This document shows, in pieces, positions 1 to 9,787 of a DNA stretch of 64,000 nucleotides. The position numbers were made by a program, and so were the translations under genes. Source of the DNA: Hermetia illucens (lineage: Eukaryota > Arthropoda > Insecta > Diptera > Stratiomyidae); contig NC_051850.1 in NCBI RefSeq assembly GCF_905115235.1, forward strand, positions 161,758,615-161,822,614, written 5' to 3'. The notes below the pieces were generated by a model. It saw only the letters and a program-made list of their open reading frames with translations. It did no database searches and was not told where the DNA came from. Numbering within the stretch: position 1 is the stretch's first letter; every line of letters begins with the position of its first letter.

Positions 1-103
1 TACAAGAAAATTATAACCTTTGTTGAGTCTGGAGTGTGTCTATTGACAAATCTTTTAACTGCCAATAGACACCCTCCTACTTTTAAAATTTTCTATTCTT
101 ACA

Positions 104-146
104 TTGCAGAAGGGATCAATTTAGTTCCCGAAATACGCTATATGTG
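104..146 (+). other. Hairpin motif with GAAATACG flank (dispersed family)
   Basis: A short stem (GGGATC, then GTTCCC) is followed at once by GAAATACG. The same layout, a purine-rich GAAGG-like lead, a stem-loop and then CGAAATA, recurs at 48391-48430 (minus), 56021-56054 and 60604-60647. It is probably a piece of a degenerate mobile element. It lacks the CTGATGA box seen in the 60.6-kb copy. Confidence 0.35.
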
Positions 147-149
147 TAA

Positions 150-1400
150 ACAAAATATTTAGCTGAAACGGAAAATTTCCTGTTTTAATTCAAAATTCTA
201 ATATTCATTTGTCATTATTTACCTTTTATTGACAAAAAACGACCTCATAATTTTCTAGATTTACAGCAAAACTGATATTCCTTTTTCATCTAAATATTCT
301 CTTATAAAAATCGATAAACCAATAATAAATGGATATTGTCAATTCGGTTTCGAGAGAGTATTCAATTATGAACGACAAGCCTCACATGAACAGTACACAT
401 AGCTTGTATAATACGTCCTTCACCTTGAATTTTTTATCACTCCCAAATTATGTACACGGAAATCTAATCAAATTCACTCCACACTTTTGTAGTTCTTCAT
501 TGGTAATAGCTGATTACAATAGCTTACCGATAAATTAGTTTAGGTTGAGCAATTTGAGGAATAGATTATAATTTTTCAAACCAAAAATTAGCTATAATTT
601 ATTTAAATCTTTAAAGAGTATGAATCAAATCCATGACGGACGGGATCCGTGACTTCATTCTTCTGTAGCCTAAGGTGGTAATGAGAAGCGGCTCCTCTGG
701 CATCTCCTGTGGAATTGTGAAGATATCCCCTGTGTGAAATCCTAAGGGTGGGGGGCGGTCTCCTTTGAACCGTATAAATCACCTGTTTCAGAAGAAACAG
801 ATGCTCTTACAACAGGCGAATATATAAAGCAGTGTGAAGATAAAATTGATAGAGCTTGGGATATGTTTAGGCCGGTGGCTTAAATTCAGATTAGGGTGGT
901 TTTTCCGGTAAAAGCAGAAGAAATCAAAGTCTATAGACTATGTCTCACCTTAAAATACTGGAAAAATAGGTTTAGAGGCTCATGAGGAGGATGATAATAT
1001 GATGACATCCCTCTCTATCACACCCAGCATTCTTACCAATTGGGAAAATTTTGTAAAACATCACTGGATCAGCTAGTATCAAACATTAAAACCGGAAATA
1101 ACAAAGAAGTGACTATCATAGTCAGGTGACTTCAATAATATCTGGATCAATGGTATTAGCTGTCAGGAAGCACGATTTAAAGCATATGCATATATTTGGT
1201 TATAGTCTCTGCTGGAGGCAGGCTGACTCGTCTACGTAGTGAGAATCTGCACACACCCATTTGCAAAAGATATTCACAGTGGGGAGTATTATCACCTACA
1301 CTGTAGGAAGTTGTAGTGAACGAATTAATAGACTTACCGAATAAAGCAGAGCATGATGGTCAAGGCAATGCCCATCATATTCATGTCGAAAAGTTCTAGC
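150..1400. other. No recognised gene; possibly LINE debris
   Basis: I see no supported gene. A 69-codon open frame at 329-538 has no recognisable domain. Around 1130-1170 a plus-strand reading contains GDFNN, reminiscent of the GDFN motif of LINE endonucleases. Stops close the frame on both sides, so this is at most decayed retrotransposon. Confidence 0.3.
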
Positions 1401-1415
1401 AAGCAATCTTAGAGC

Positions 1416-1704
1416 GTGTCCGGATAGCTGAGTGGTTAGAGCACAAGGCTGTGGTAGGAAGGTCGCGGTTCAAATCCCATTGGTGGCTGTGGTATTTGTA
1501 TCGTAATTTGGCGTCAGATCCCTGTCGACTCAGTTGTGAATGAGTACCTAAGTCAAATCAGGGTCATAATCTCGGGCGAGCGCAATGCTGACCACATTGC
1601 CTCCTACAGTATACTGTAGTTTACCGTTACGACCTTGAATGAAGTGCTCTAACACACTTCAAAGCCCTGATCCAATACGGATTGTTGCGCCAACGATTAT
1701 TAAT
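1416..1704 (+). mobile_element. tRNA-derived SINE, copy 1
   Basis: A 289-bp element opens with a tRNA-like head: an A-box-like TAGCTGAGTGG at 1425-1435 and a B box GGTTCAAATCC at 1467-1477, the internal promoter of RNA polymerase III. A tRNA-unrelated body follows, ending in GGATTGTTGCGCCAACG and an ATTATTA tail. It is flanked by near-perfect direct repeats AATCTTAGA(G/A)CG (1405-1416 and 1702-1713), the target duplication of retroposition. A second full copy lies at 40579-40863. It is not a working tRNA gene: no intact cloverleaf, and the similarity continues 200 bp past the tRNA part. Confidence 0.85.
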
Positions 1705-1845
1705 CTTAGAACGGGTATAACGCGCTACTCTGCTATAATGTAGTGGTGTGATTAGGTAAATTTTGTGATCAACTTCATGACCAGCACTAGCCTTCCACGT
1801 AATACTGTAATCTAATCTTCAAAAAAGATGAATAAAGTGTCTCTT

Positions 1846-1961
1846 CCTAAGATGGAGCGATGGCATAGGTCTGGACGCCAGACAGCTTAGAGATATCGAA
1901 TTGGTGGACCTCGGTGCAAAACCGGGATGTCTGGAGTTCCTTATTGGTAATGATGATGATG
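1846..1961 (+). mobile_element. RTE-A LINE, 3' end fragment
   Basis: This closely matches the last 110 bp of the RTE element at 9788-13109 (the stretch encoding the C-terminal tail, then the 3' UTR). It ends in a short (ATG)n-type tail, ATGATGATGATGG, like that element's terminal repeat. It is a severely 5'-truncated copy with no coding capacity. Confidence 0.7.
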
Positions 1962-2089
1962 GAGTGTATATATACACTCGAAATACCTGCACGGTATCAC
2001 CTAGTATTATAATTATAATTTTTTTTTACAAAAACACATTCCAAATTTTTCCACAATAATATATTTTCCAACAAAGTCACTATGAAAAA

Positions 2090-2992
2090 CTATTGAGAGC
2101 CTTGTGCAGAGCTTGCCATGTTTTTAAATAATTCAGCTGCTCTGGCCAGTCCCTCTCCGTTTGCCTTTTGATAGTACGGTAGTAAAGCCATCCTTTGGAG
2201 CCATTCATTGAGCTTTGGAAATTTGGCCGCATCTACTGGGTTATTCATAGTTAAGCTAGAAACGGTGGCCACACAGCATAAGTCGGCGACTGTTAAACAG
2301 TTTCCACCCAAATATAAATCTTTCGATAAAAATTTCTCTAAAAATTCAAATGCATCCAACAATCTTTTTCTGTCTTCTTCTTCTATGGTCCCTTTTGTTC
2401 TCAAGGAGTCCTAAAAAATGGTACAATATTTGTTATTTTCCCAAATATATTTTATTTATTTTATTACTTCGAAATATTATATTAATATTTTAATTGAAAT
2501 GGGATCTTATGGGAATTTTTTTGTGTCAAGCATAGGCCTGCACTTTGATAAAACTTTTTGGTGGGATGATCATCACTTTGTGAATAAATCATTATAAAAA
2601 ATATAAATTTGAAGAGAAAATCAACAAAGAAAAATATAAATACTTACCACAATTCGCCGAAATGTTGGAAATAGCACCCCCGAATCGAAATGCAATCTTT
2701 GATCGATAATAGCCCGCTTGTATAAATCTTTAGGGTAAAGGAATTTATCGTCTCCATATTTTTCAATCAGATACACAGCGATCGCATGACTGTCCCATAT
2801 ACACTTGCCATCATCCTCCAACATAGGAATCGTGTGCTGGGGGTTCTTCTTCAAATATTCCTCGGATAAATGTGCACCGGCCATAATATTCACTTCACGA
2901 TATTCGAAATCTAATCCAATTGCATTAGCAGTCAGTAATACCGCTCGAACAGGAGGGCTTATATCGTAGCCATATAAAATCGGTTTTCCCAT
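2090..2992 (-). CDS. Glutathione S-transferase, epsilon class (GST A)
   Basis: Cytosolic GST that conjugates reduced glutathione to electrophiles, typically for detoxification of insecticides, plant toxins or lipid peroxides. Two exons: 2648-2992 (115 codons, donor GTAAGT at 2647-2642) and 2090-2410 (acceptor TTTTTTAG), joined in phase 0 to give 221 residues, normal for the class. The N-terminal thioredoxin-like domain carries Ser12 of SPPVR (catalytic serine), NPQHTIP at 50-56 with His53 and the conserved Pro56, and the glutathione-binding Asp67-Ser68-His69. The helical C-terminal domain holds the LTVAD folding motif of GSTs. All hallmarks are intact, so I expect an active enzyme. It is transcribed away from the three other GST genes, which lie on the plus strand. 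An exact Drosophila orthologue cannot be named by eye. A TCAGT initiator-like site lies about 70 bp upstream. Confidence 0.93.
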
Positions 2993-3212
2993 TTCTAGGC
3001 AATGACACTACTCTTAGTGGAATAAGTTTGAGGTAATTAACTCTTCGAAACCAGATATGCTACTGAATTCTAATATTCTGCCCGGGGAGAGCCTTATGTT
3101 TCAATCCCGTACATATCTAGCTGCAAAATAGATGAATTCGTTCAGATTGGCGTGTTATCAGTTACTGATATGGCTATTTACAATTAACGGGAGCGATATT
3201 AGCTAAAATAAA

Positions 3213-3310
3213 TATATAACAAGTGGAAGACGGAAGCTGGTTGGTTCAGGTAGCAAGGTTTTGTGGATCTATTGTGTAAACATCGGAAATATATAAACAG
3301 ACACAAAATG
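3213..3310 (-). repeat. GTCT-microsatellite repeat family, terminal fragment
   Basis: The stretch matches the end of the dispersed family seen complete at 22531-23385: AAGTGGAAGACGGAAGCTGG, then TTCAGGTAGCAAGGTTTTGTG. Only the terminal part is present, and it is diverged. Confidence 0.5.
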
Positions 3311-3439
3311 CCATACAACCGCCCCTTTTCAGCTAATTTTTCCTAAGAACTATGTTGAGAAGAGAAAAATTTAAATCTGGTCGTCCCCCAAATCCATGCT
3401 CGATAGAAACTGATGACAATTTTGATAATTGCTCCAAAA

Positions 3440-3640
3440 CCTTATGCAGTGCATAGTGCGACACTCACGCGCCGTCAATGTCGGCTCCTGACAATGCGCT
3501 TCAACTCCTTCACCGGTTTTACGACAAGTTTCCATCTTTCCTCCACTGTTCTACATAACGTAGATCTAGGGCGGTTCATTCGCCCGTCATCTTGAGGCAG
3601 TGGATTCCGTTGTATGGCCATGGATATAGTATGGATAACC
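3440..3640 (-). mobile_element. LINE-D, 3' end fragment
   Basis: This aligns with 34090-34265, the 3' end of the LINE at 34066-35830, including the shared reading GCGCTTCA and the segment ending GTGGATTCC. The minus strand would encode the extreme C-terminus of that element's polyprotein. It is decayed. Confidence 0.5.
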
Positions 3641-3699
3641 AGTCAGACTAAAAAGATTGGTTTTAGAGGAATTCCTATCCAGACCGGCCAACTTAGTAA

Positions 3700-5160
3700 G
3701 GGGTGGAACAAAGCGCTGACAACGCTTTCTCGGAAAATATCAACGTGCCTTGGAACCCAGGATACAGTCCCGGATTGAACGGATCAAGCGGCAACGACTT
3801 CAGTAACGTAAAATGGACTATTCTCTTGGGTCTTGGAATGTGCGATCCTTTTTTCGAACGGGTTCACTGCGGGAGCTCCTCCAGGAAGTATCCCGTAACA
3901 ACATTAGCATCTTCGTACTCCAAGAAACGAATTGGCTAGGGAGCGAAGTTAATGATTGTGGACCTTACACAATGTTTACCAGCGGCAAAGAGTGAGGAAG
4001 CATAGAATTCGGTGCCGCCTCTGTCATAAACAACACATTTAGGTAGCTGGTAACTGATTTCAGACTGGTTAATGGACGAATCTGCTTAATCCGCTAGAAG
4101 ATGAAGTTTCTCAATGTGTGGTATATCAACTGTCATGCACCAACGGAGGACAGAGATGATGACATTAAAGACGAATTCTACATCCACTGGACAGAATTTT
4201 TTACGGGGTGCATTAAAATGACATCAAAGTATTATTGGGAAACTTCAACGCTAAAATTGGAAACGGCCAGTTCCATAACAGGAGAACCTCCATGAAACTA
4301 ACGATAGTGGCCAAAAACTCATCGACTTGGCTTGCAGCAAAATTTAGTCGTAAGCTCCATCTGCTTCCCCTATAAAAGCATAGATAAAATGACGTGGACA
4401 TTGCCAGACGCGCAGTTATTCAATCAAATGGAACATGTCCCCTTCGAAAAAGGAGCTGCCTCAATCATAGTGGACGTGAGGACGTTACGAGGTGCTAATG
4501 GCGTACATGTCTACAGTGAAGGCACATTTTGACGCAATACCTCATGTTGGTCCTGAGAAAAGTTTTGACAAAGTATGGCGAAAAATTAGAGGTGGTATCC
4601 AGCGTGGAGAGTGTGTAGAACGGAGGAACCGTAAAGAATGGTTTAATTATGCCTACCTGGTAGCGATTAACAAGAAAAATAAAGCTTACCGATTACTAAA
4701 CGAAGGACAAACCCGAACCAGAAAAGACAAGCATGACTAATTAAAGTGATACGCTAAGAAGATCCGCAGACGAGAATAACGAATGTTCAATGACAATAAA
4801 ATTTTAACACTTGACGACAGCTTGAAGAAGAACGATGTATGAATAGCATTTAGACAGCGAAATAGATGAGGATAACCGCCAACCACCCTCTGTAGATGTA
4901 GATAGATCAAGATAACAATATCATCAGCCACGCGACTCAAATGAAAGCAAAATGGGTTCAGTATTCTTGAACACAACGACGACACATTTCCATCCCTTTG
5001 ACATTCCGGGTGACCCAAACGGAGAACAAATGCGCAAACTCCGACTTTGTAAGAAATTAAAATCACATGAAGTTCGCGGGATCGATGGCATCCCAGTTAA
5101 GCTCTTAAAAGAAGGGGGGACAAAGCTCACCAGTCGCAGTTAAGCAAGTGCTTGAAAAGT
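3700..5160 (+). mobile_element. Divergent RTE-like LINE fragment (endonuclease plus RT start)
   Basis: The plus strand encodes, in broken frames, an exonuclease-endonuclease-phosphatase (EEP) domain: SWNVRS near 3830, VLQETNWLGSEV near 3925, NCHAPTEDRDDD near 4130 and LFNQMEHVPFEKGAAS near 4415. After a gap comes the RT-proximal LKSHEVRGIDGIPVKLLKEG at about 5060-5125. The order is that of an RTE-clade LINE, but the sequence differs from the RTE-A copies. It has several frameshifts and an internal deletion, and is abutted at about 5199 by an RTE-A copy. Confidence 0.75.
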
Positions 5161-5198
5161 GCTGGGAGTATGACATCGATGTGAATGATCGCTGTCAA

Positions 5199-7310
5199 AG
5201 GGTAGTATAGCTCCCAGAGCGAAATTGTGGGTTGGTACCCACAATGGAGCATAAAACCTGGGAAACGCCTGCTGAACTACTGCCACTATACCATATATTA
5301 TAGCGCCCATCCAGTAAACCATGTGCTCGGAGTAGGTTTCTTAGTCAGCCAAAAAATGAAACCTGCTGTTATCGGTTTTGAAAACATAAGCGAACGGCTA
5401 TGCACTCTGCCCTTGTGAGGCAAATTTAGAAATATAAGCGTTCACACCCTATAGAGGAGACTGCACAGTCGAAGAAGGATACCTTCTACGAGGCAGTTGA
5501 GCGGACCCTCGAAGCCTGTCCCAAGAATGATATCAAAGTCATACTTGGAGATTTCAACAGTCCAGTAGGCATGGAGTGCGTATTCCGGCGGTCCCATAAC
5601 TTACATAAGGGATACCAATGATACCGGACTGCCGATTATTCAGTTAGCAGTATAGCACGAAGTGACTGTTGGAAGCCAATATAGACTCCGACCACGATCT
5701 CGCTCGCATAGTGCTCCGAGCTCGAATAACAGCACCACCCAAAATCCCCTCTGACAATCAGGTGAGAGTGAATACTGAAGCCATTCACAATACAGCCCTC
5801 CGTAACACCTATAAGAGGGAAATGGATGTCGCAATAACCGCATCTAATAGATGTCCTGAAGATGAAGCATCAACAAATTATCTTCACAATCACCTCAACG
5901 TTATAATTGATACGGTCACAAACGTATTTGGCCCCAGCCGCAAGAAAAGTCGAAACGGCAGGTTTGACGATGAATGTAAGCTAGCAACGGAACAAAAGAA
6001 TGATCCATTTCGGGCAATGCTGCACTCTCAAAGAATACGAGTACGCGTAAAGTTCTATCATGAACTTCGGAAGTGGAGCGGGGAGCGACGTCACAGACTG
6101 AAAAAGGAAGCATGGGAGAACTACCAAGTCTGTGACCTCGAAAAGTAAAGGAACAAACACATCAGGCACGCAAGTTTTACCAGCAAGTCAGCAGGATGAG
6201 GCCTTATACACCTCGTTGTTCATTCTGCCGAGACAAAAAGGTGAATCGGATTTCTGACATAATGGGCATATCGGAGCAATGGGTTGAGTATTTTGATGAA
6301 CTGCTCAACAACCAGGACATCGGCGAGTTGGAGATCCCGGAAGCTGAAGACGACGGACAAATGCTGCCACCACCAAGCATGGAAGAAACGGTCCGTGCAA
6401 TTTATCGGCTTAAAAATCATAAGTCGCCAAGAGCCGATGGAATTACAGCCGAACTGGTTAAATATGGAGCGGGGCAACTACACCATGCGGTTCATCAACT
6501 GATTCTGAAGGTGTGGGACACAGTGAATCAATGCCTGACGCCTGGCAACGAGGCGTTATCTCTCCCATACATAAAAAGGGAGATATCACACAATGCAGTA
6601 ATTATTGAAGTATCACGTGGCTAAGTACCTCTATAAGAGATTCTTTGCTATCTTGCTAGGCTGGATAACCCCACATGCCCAGGACATCATTGGCCCATGC
6701 CAAAGAGACTTCACTCCAGGCAAATCAGCAACAGATCAGATTTTCTCTTTGCGGCAAGCGATGGAAAAGCTGTTGGAATATGGACAACAGTTGCACCATC
6801 TGCTCATCAACTTTAAAGCCGCCTATGATAGCATAGCCAGGGTAAAAGTGTACACGACCATGAGAGAATTCGGTATCCCGACGAAATCAATAAGACTGAC
6901 TAGGCTGACACTAATCAATGTGGAAGACCAGATAAAAGCAGCGTTATCACTCTCGAGACCATCCAACATCAAGAACGGTCCTATCATGCGTCCCCTTTAA
7001 CCTGCCTTCGAAAAAGTGATCCGCGATGCAGATGTAAATGGAAGAGGCACCATCCTCTTTAAGTCCACCCAACTACTGACCTACGCTGACGATATTGACA
7101 TTATAGGAAGAACAAACCGAGATGCACAGTTCACCTTGATCCAGATCGAGTAGACGGCGCCAGATCTTGAGCTGCGCATTAATGAAGGCAAGACGAAGTA
7201 CATGGTTGCAACGTCAGCACCAAAAGCCAAAGTACGATTAACATAGAATCGTACTGACCAAACGAGAACAATAAAGATAGGAGATTTTAACTTTGTGACC
7301 TGAAGAACTG
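5199..7310 (+). mobile_element. RTE-A LINE, internally deleted copy
   Basis: The 5' end (GGTAGTATAG) matches the 5' region of the nearly complete RTE at 9788. About 400 bp are then missing, from the 5' leader into the EEP domain. The rest runs through the EEP C-terminus (5669-6148), the linker, and RT motifs FTPGKSATDQIFSLRQAMEK (about 6712) and the YADDIDI equivalent (7083-7100), before stopping near 7310 without a 3' tail. Stops and frameshifts are frequent, so it cannot be active. Confidence 0.85.
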
Positions 7311-7319
7311 GAGCACATT

Positions 7320-8150
7320 TCTGAAACCTGAGAACGTTAACGTGTATGTATGCTTGATAGGTTTCGTCTCATTTACGAAACAATGGCAACCATCTCTATA
7401 GAATCCTAGCCATTCACATTGTGGGAGTATTTTCCGCCAAGAGAATCTCGTGAAAACCAATGTAAGTGCCTAGGTAGATGCATGGAGAAATTGCAAAATG
7501 CATCACTTAAGCAAACTGGAGGAGATAAAATCTAGAAGTATTTATGGGTAAAATTGAATTGGGTTCATCAAAGAGTAAATTTTTTGCCAAGTATACAAGA
7601 AAATACAACAGTGTAATATTGCAGCACAAAATACCAAAGTGATGGTGGTATTGCGGTGATGTTAGGTAATGTGATGATGTTAGGTAATGTTGTAACAACA
7701 ACAACATTACCAACTATATTTGGGTCGCGTTCCGTGATAGTTAAGTGATATCACATTTTGAGGTGATATTACTTTTGTGATATTACATGCAACTAGGAGA
7801 GAAAGGACGAGATGAGTTTAAAGCTACAGCTTCCGAAAAGTTGTCATCCTTTGTGCAGATTGAAGAGCATAAATTGGAAACCATAAATATCATAGAAGTG
7901 CATTAGATAGGTACTATAAAGTATCACGTAATTGTAGGATTTAACAAAAAGTCTCGTATTAAAACGATTATACATACATATATCTACTTTTGTGTATTTG
8001 AATCTTTGTGAATAAAGTGCCTAATTTTGACAGAAAAATTATTTAACCTTGAAGATGTTTCTACTGAAAATCCAAATCATTGTTCGTAAATATTGATACA
8101 TAAAAATAATCTATAGGTTAGTTAGAGGTTAATTGTCTTAGTTTTTACTC
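7320..8150. other. Intergenic, no gene seen
   Basis: AT-rich sequence between the RTE-A fragment and GST B. There is a small direct repeat of GTTAGGTAATGTTG-like units at about 7660-7692. No frame has a recognisable domain. Confidence 0.5.
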
Positions 8151-8285
8151 AAGCTGTTAAATCATTTTATATAGTCATATATCCCCAACCACGCAAGTTT
8201 TATCTTTCATATTTTATTTGGGTAGACGGTTTGGATTACTTTACCCGAAAAAAGAATCTAAACAATTTTATCAGTGCATCTGAGC
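8151..8285 (+). promoter_or_regulatory. Conserved upstream blocks and putative initiator of GST B
   Basis: Two stretches match the region upstream of GST C: AAATCATTTTATAT and its flanks at 8151-8190, and the TTACCCGAAAA to TTATCAGTGCAT stretch at 8241-8280. The second ends in an arthropod initiator-like TCAGTG about 105 bp before the ATG, the same distance as in GST C (about 100 bp). The blocks outlast the diverged sequence between them, so I infer a shared core promoter. No TATA box is evident. Confidence 0.5.
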
Positions 8286-8375
8286 TAGTATTTATTACAG
8301 ACTTCACTGAAAGTAAAATTAGTCTAAGTTGCTTTTTGAATTGAGATTGTTGGTGGAGAATCTTGTTAACAAGCA

Positions 8376-9070
8376 ATGTCCAAGCCAATCCTATCGGGAC
8401 CTCTCTTGAAGCCAGGAGTTCGAGCAGTGCTACTAACGGCGAAAACAATCGGACTAGAACTTGAGTATAAGGAATCTAAAGTAGAACCAAGTGAACCCCT
8501 CAAAGAATATTCGAAAAGGAAAGGTGAAAATCGTCATGCTGTTCTAAACGATGGTGGAAAAGTGATCTGGGGCAGCCATGCTATTTTAGCTTACTTGATA
8601 AGCAAGTATGGCAAGGATGACTCATTATATCCAAAGGATTTCTATAAACGAGCCTTGGTTGATCAAATGCTTTACTTTGAAAATGGTGTCATAGAAGCGA
8701 GAAACCGATTGTTTTTTGTAAGTGTCGTTTTGTGATTTATATTGGATATTAGGTGTAACTGATTGTTGACAATTTTATTCAGTTGGCAGATCCAGAAAAT
8801 CCAGAGCTAGTTGACAAATACAGGAAAGCTCTTGCAGAAGCAATTGGTTATCTTGAAAAATTTTTGGAAAAATCTGATTATCTGGCCGGAGATGATATTA
8901 CTATTGCAGATTTCTCAGCAGCCACCTTGTTATCAACTATAAATATTCGACTCCCAATCAGAAGTGATGAATATCCAAAACTATCAGATTGGCTAAACCG
9001 AATAGAGAGTCTTCCTTACTATCATGATGTGAACGAAACTGCACTGAAAAGAATTATGCAGTGGTCTTAG
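8376..9070 (+). CDS. Epsilon-like GST lacking catalytic residues (GST B)
   Basis: Two exons, 8376-8717 (114 codons, donor GTAAGT) and 8783-9070 (acceptor TTATTCAG), join in phase 0 to 209 residues. The intron position matches the other GSTs here. The fold is clear: KPIL and PGVRAVLLTA at the N-terminus, SHAI near 67-70, LYPKDFYKRALVDQ, and ITIADFSAA in the C-terminal domain. The glutathione site is not conserved. The catalytic Ser12 is Lys12. The HTIP loop is replaced by NRHA at 52-55, losing the cis-proline. The acidic residue before SHAI is Gly66. The paralogue GST C shares the first two changes. Intact frame and splice sites argue against simple decay, so I infer a diverged or non-catalytic role such as ligand binding. 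It remains possible that it keeps activity through other residues. Confidence 0.88.
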
Positions 9071-9787
9071 GTTTTTGTAAGTTTATATGAATTTAATGAA
9101 GGAAACGTGCATTGTACGGACTCAAAACTAAAGTAACCACGTGAAATATTAAAAGGAACAAAATCAAATACGAACATTGTGCTTATTAAGTTCATAAGGA
9201 GCGGTTGCGAATATGTCCGAGAAAATTCTAACAATATAATCGTTCTTAAAGTCGTGAAAGAAAAGCCTATCGTCATTTTTTCCAGTCCGAACATGCCGCA
9301 ATCGAAAATTCCAGATACTTTCCTCATATATCAAAATCACCCAGTTCATCACTCCCAACAAATTCTTAGAGTCCTGGCATATCAAGAAGGCTGAAAGGTT
9401 CGTAGGTTAACATAGAAAAAAAAAATTTTGATAAAAATTGATTTTATTATCCAATATGTTGCCTTCAAGAGCGTTACAATGAACCGTCCATCCATTTTTA
9501 TAGTGCTATTTGTCTTTAGCCTTAAAATAGGCCTCCGCTTCGGCAACTACGTCTTTATCGGCACTGTATTTCCTTCAGGTGAGTATTCTCTTCAGTTCAG
9601 AGAACAAGAAAAAGTCGGCCAGATCTGGAGAACACGGTGGATGTGGAAACAATCCGAAACACAATCCGTACGATTTTACTATCGTTTTCATTGATTTGTG
9701 ACACGGGGCATTGTCTTCATGAAACAAAACTTTCCTTTTCTTCACATGGGTCCGTTTTTCCGTGATTTCATCTATCAAAGGCTTCAG

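Noticed and set aside
329-538. Small host gene of 69 codons
   Set aside because: No recognisable domain, no splice or promoter context, and composition typical of random AT-rich sequence.
1416-1490. tRNA gene
   Set aside because: A and B boxes are present, but similarity to 40579-40863 runs over the full 290 bp with target duplications, so it is a tRNA-derived SINE.
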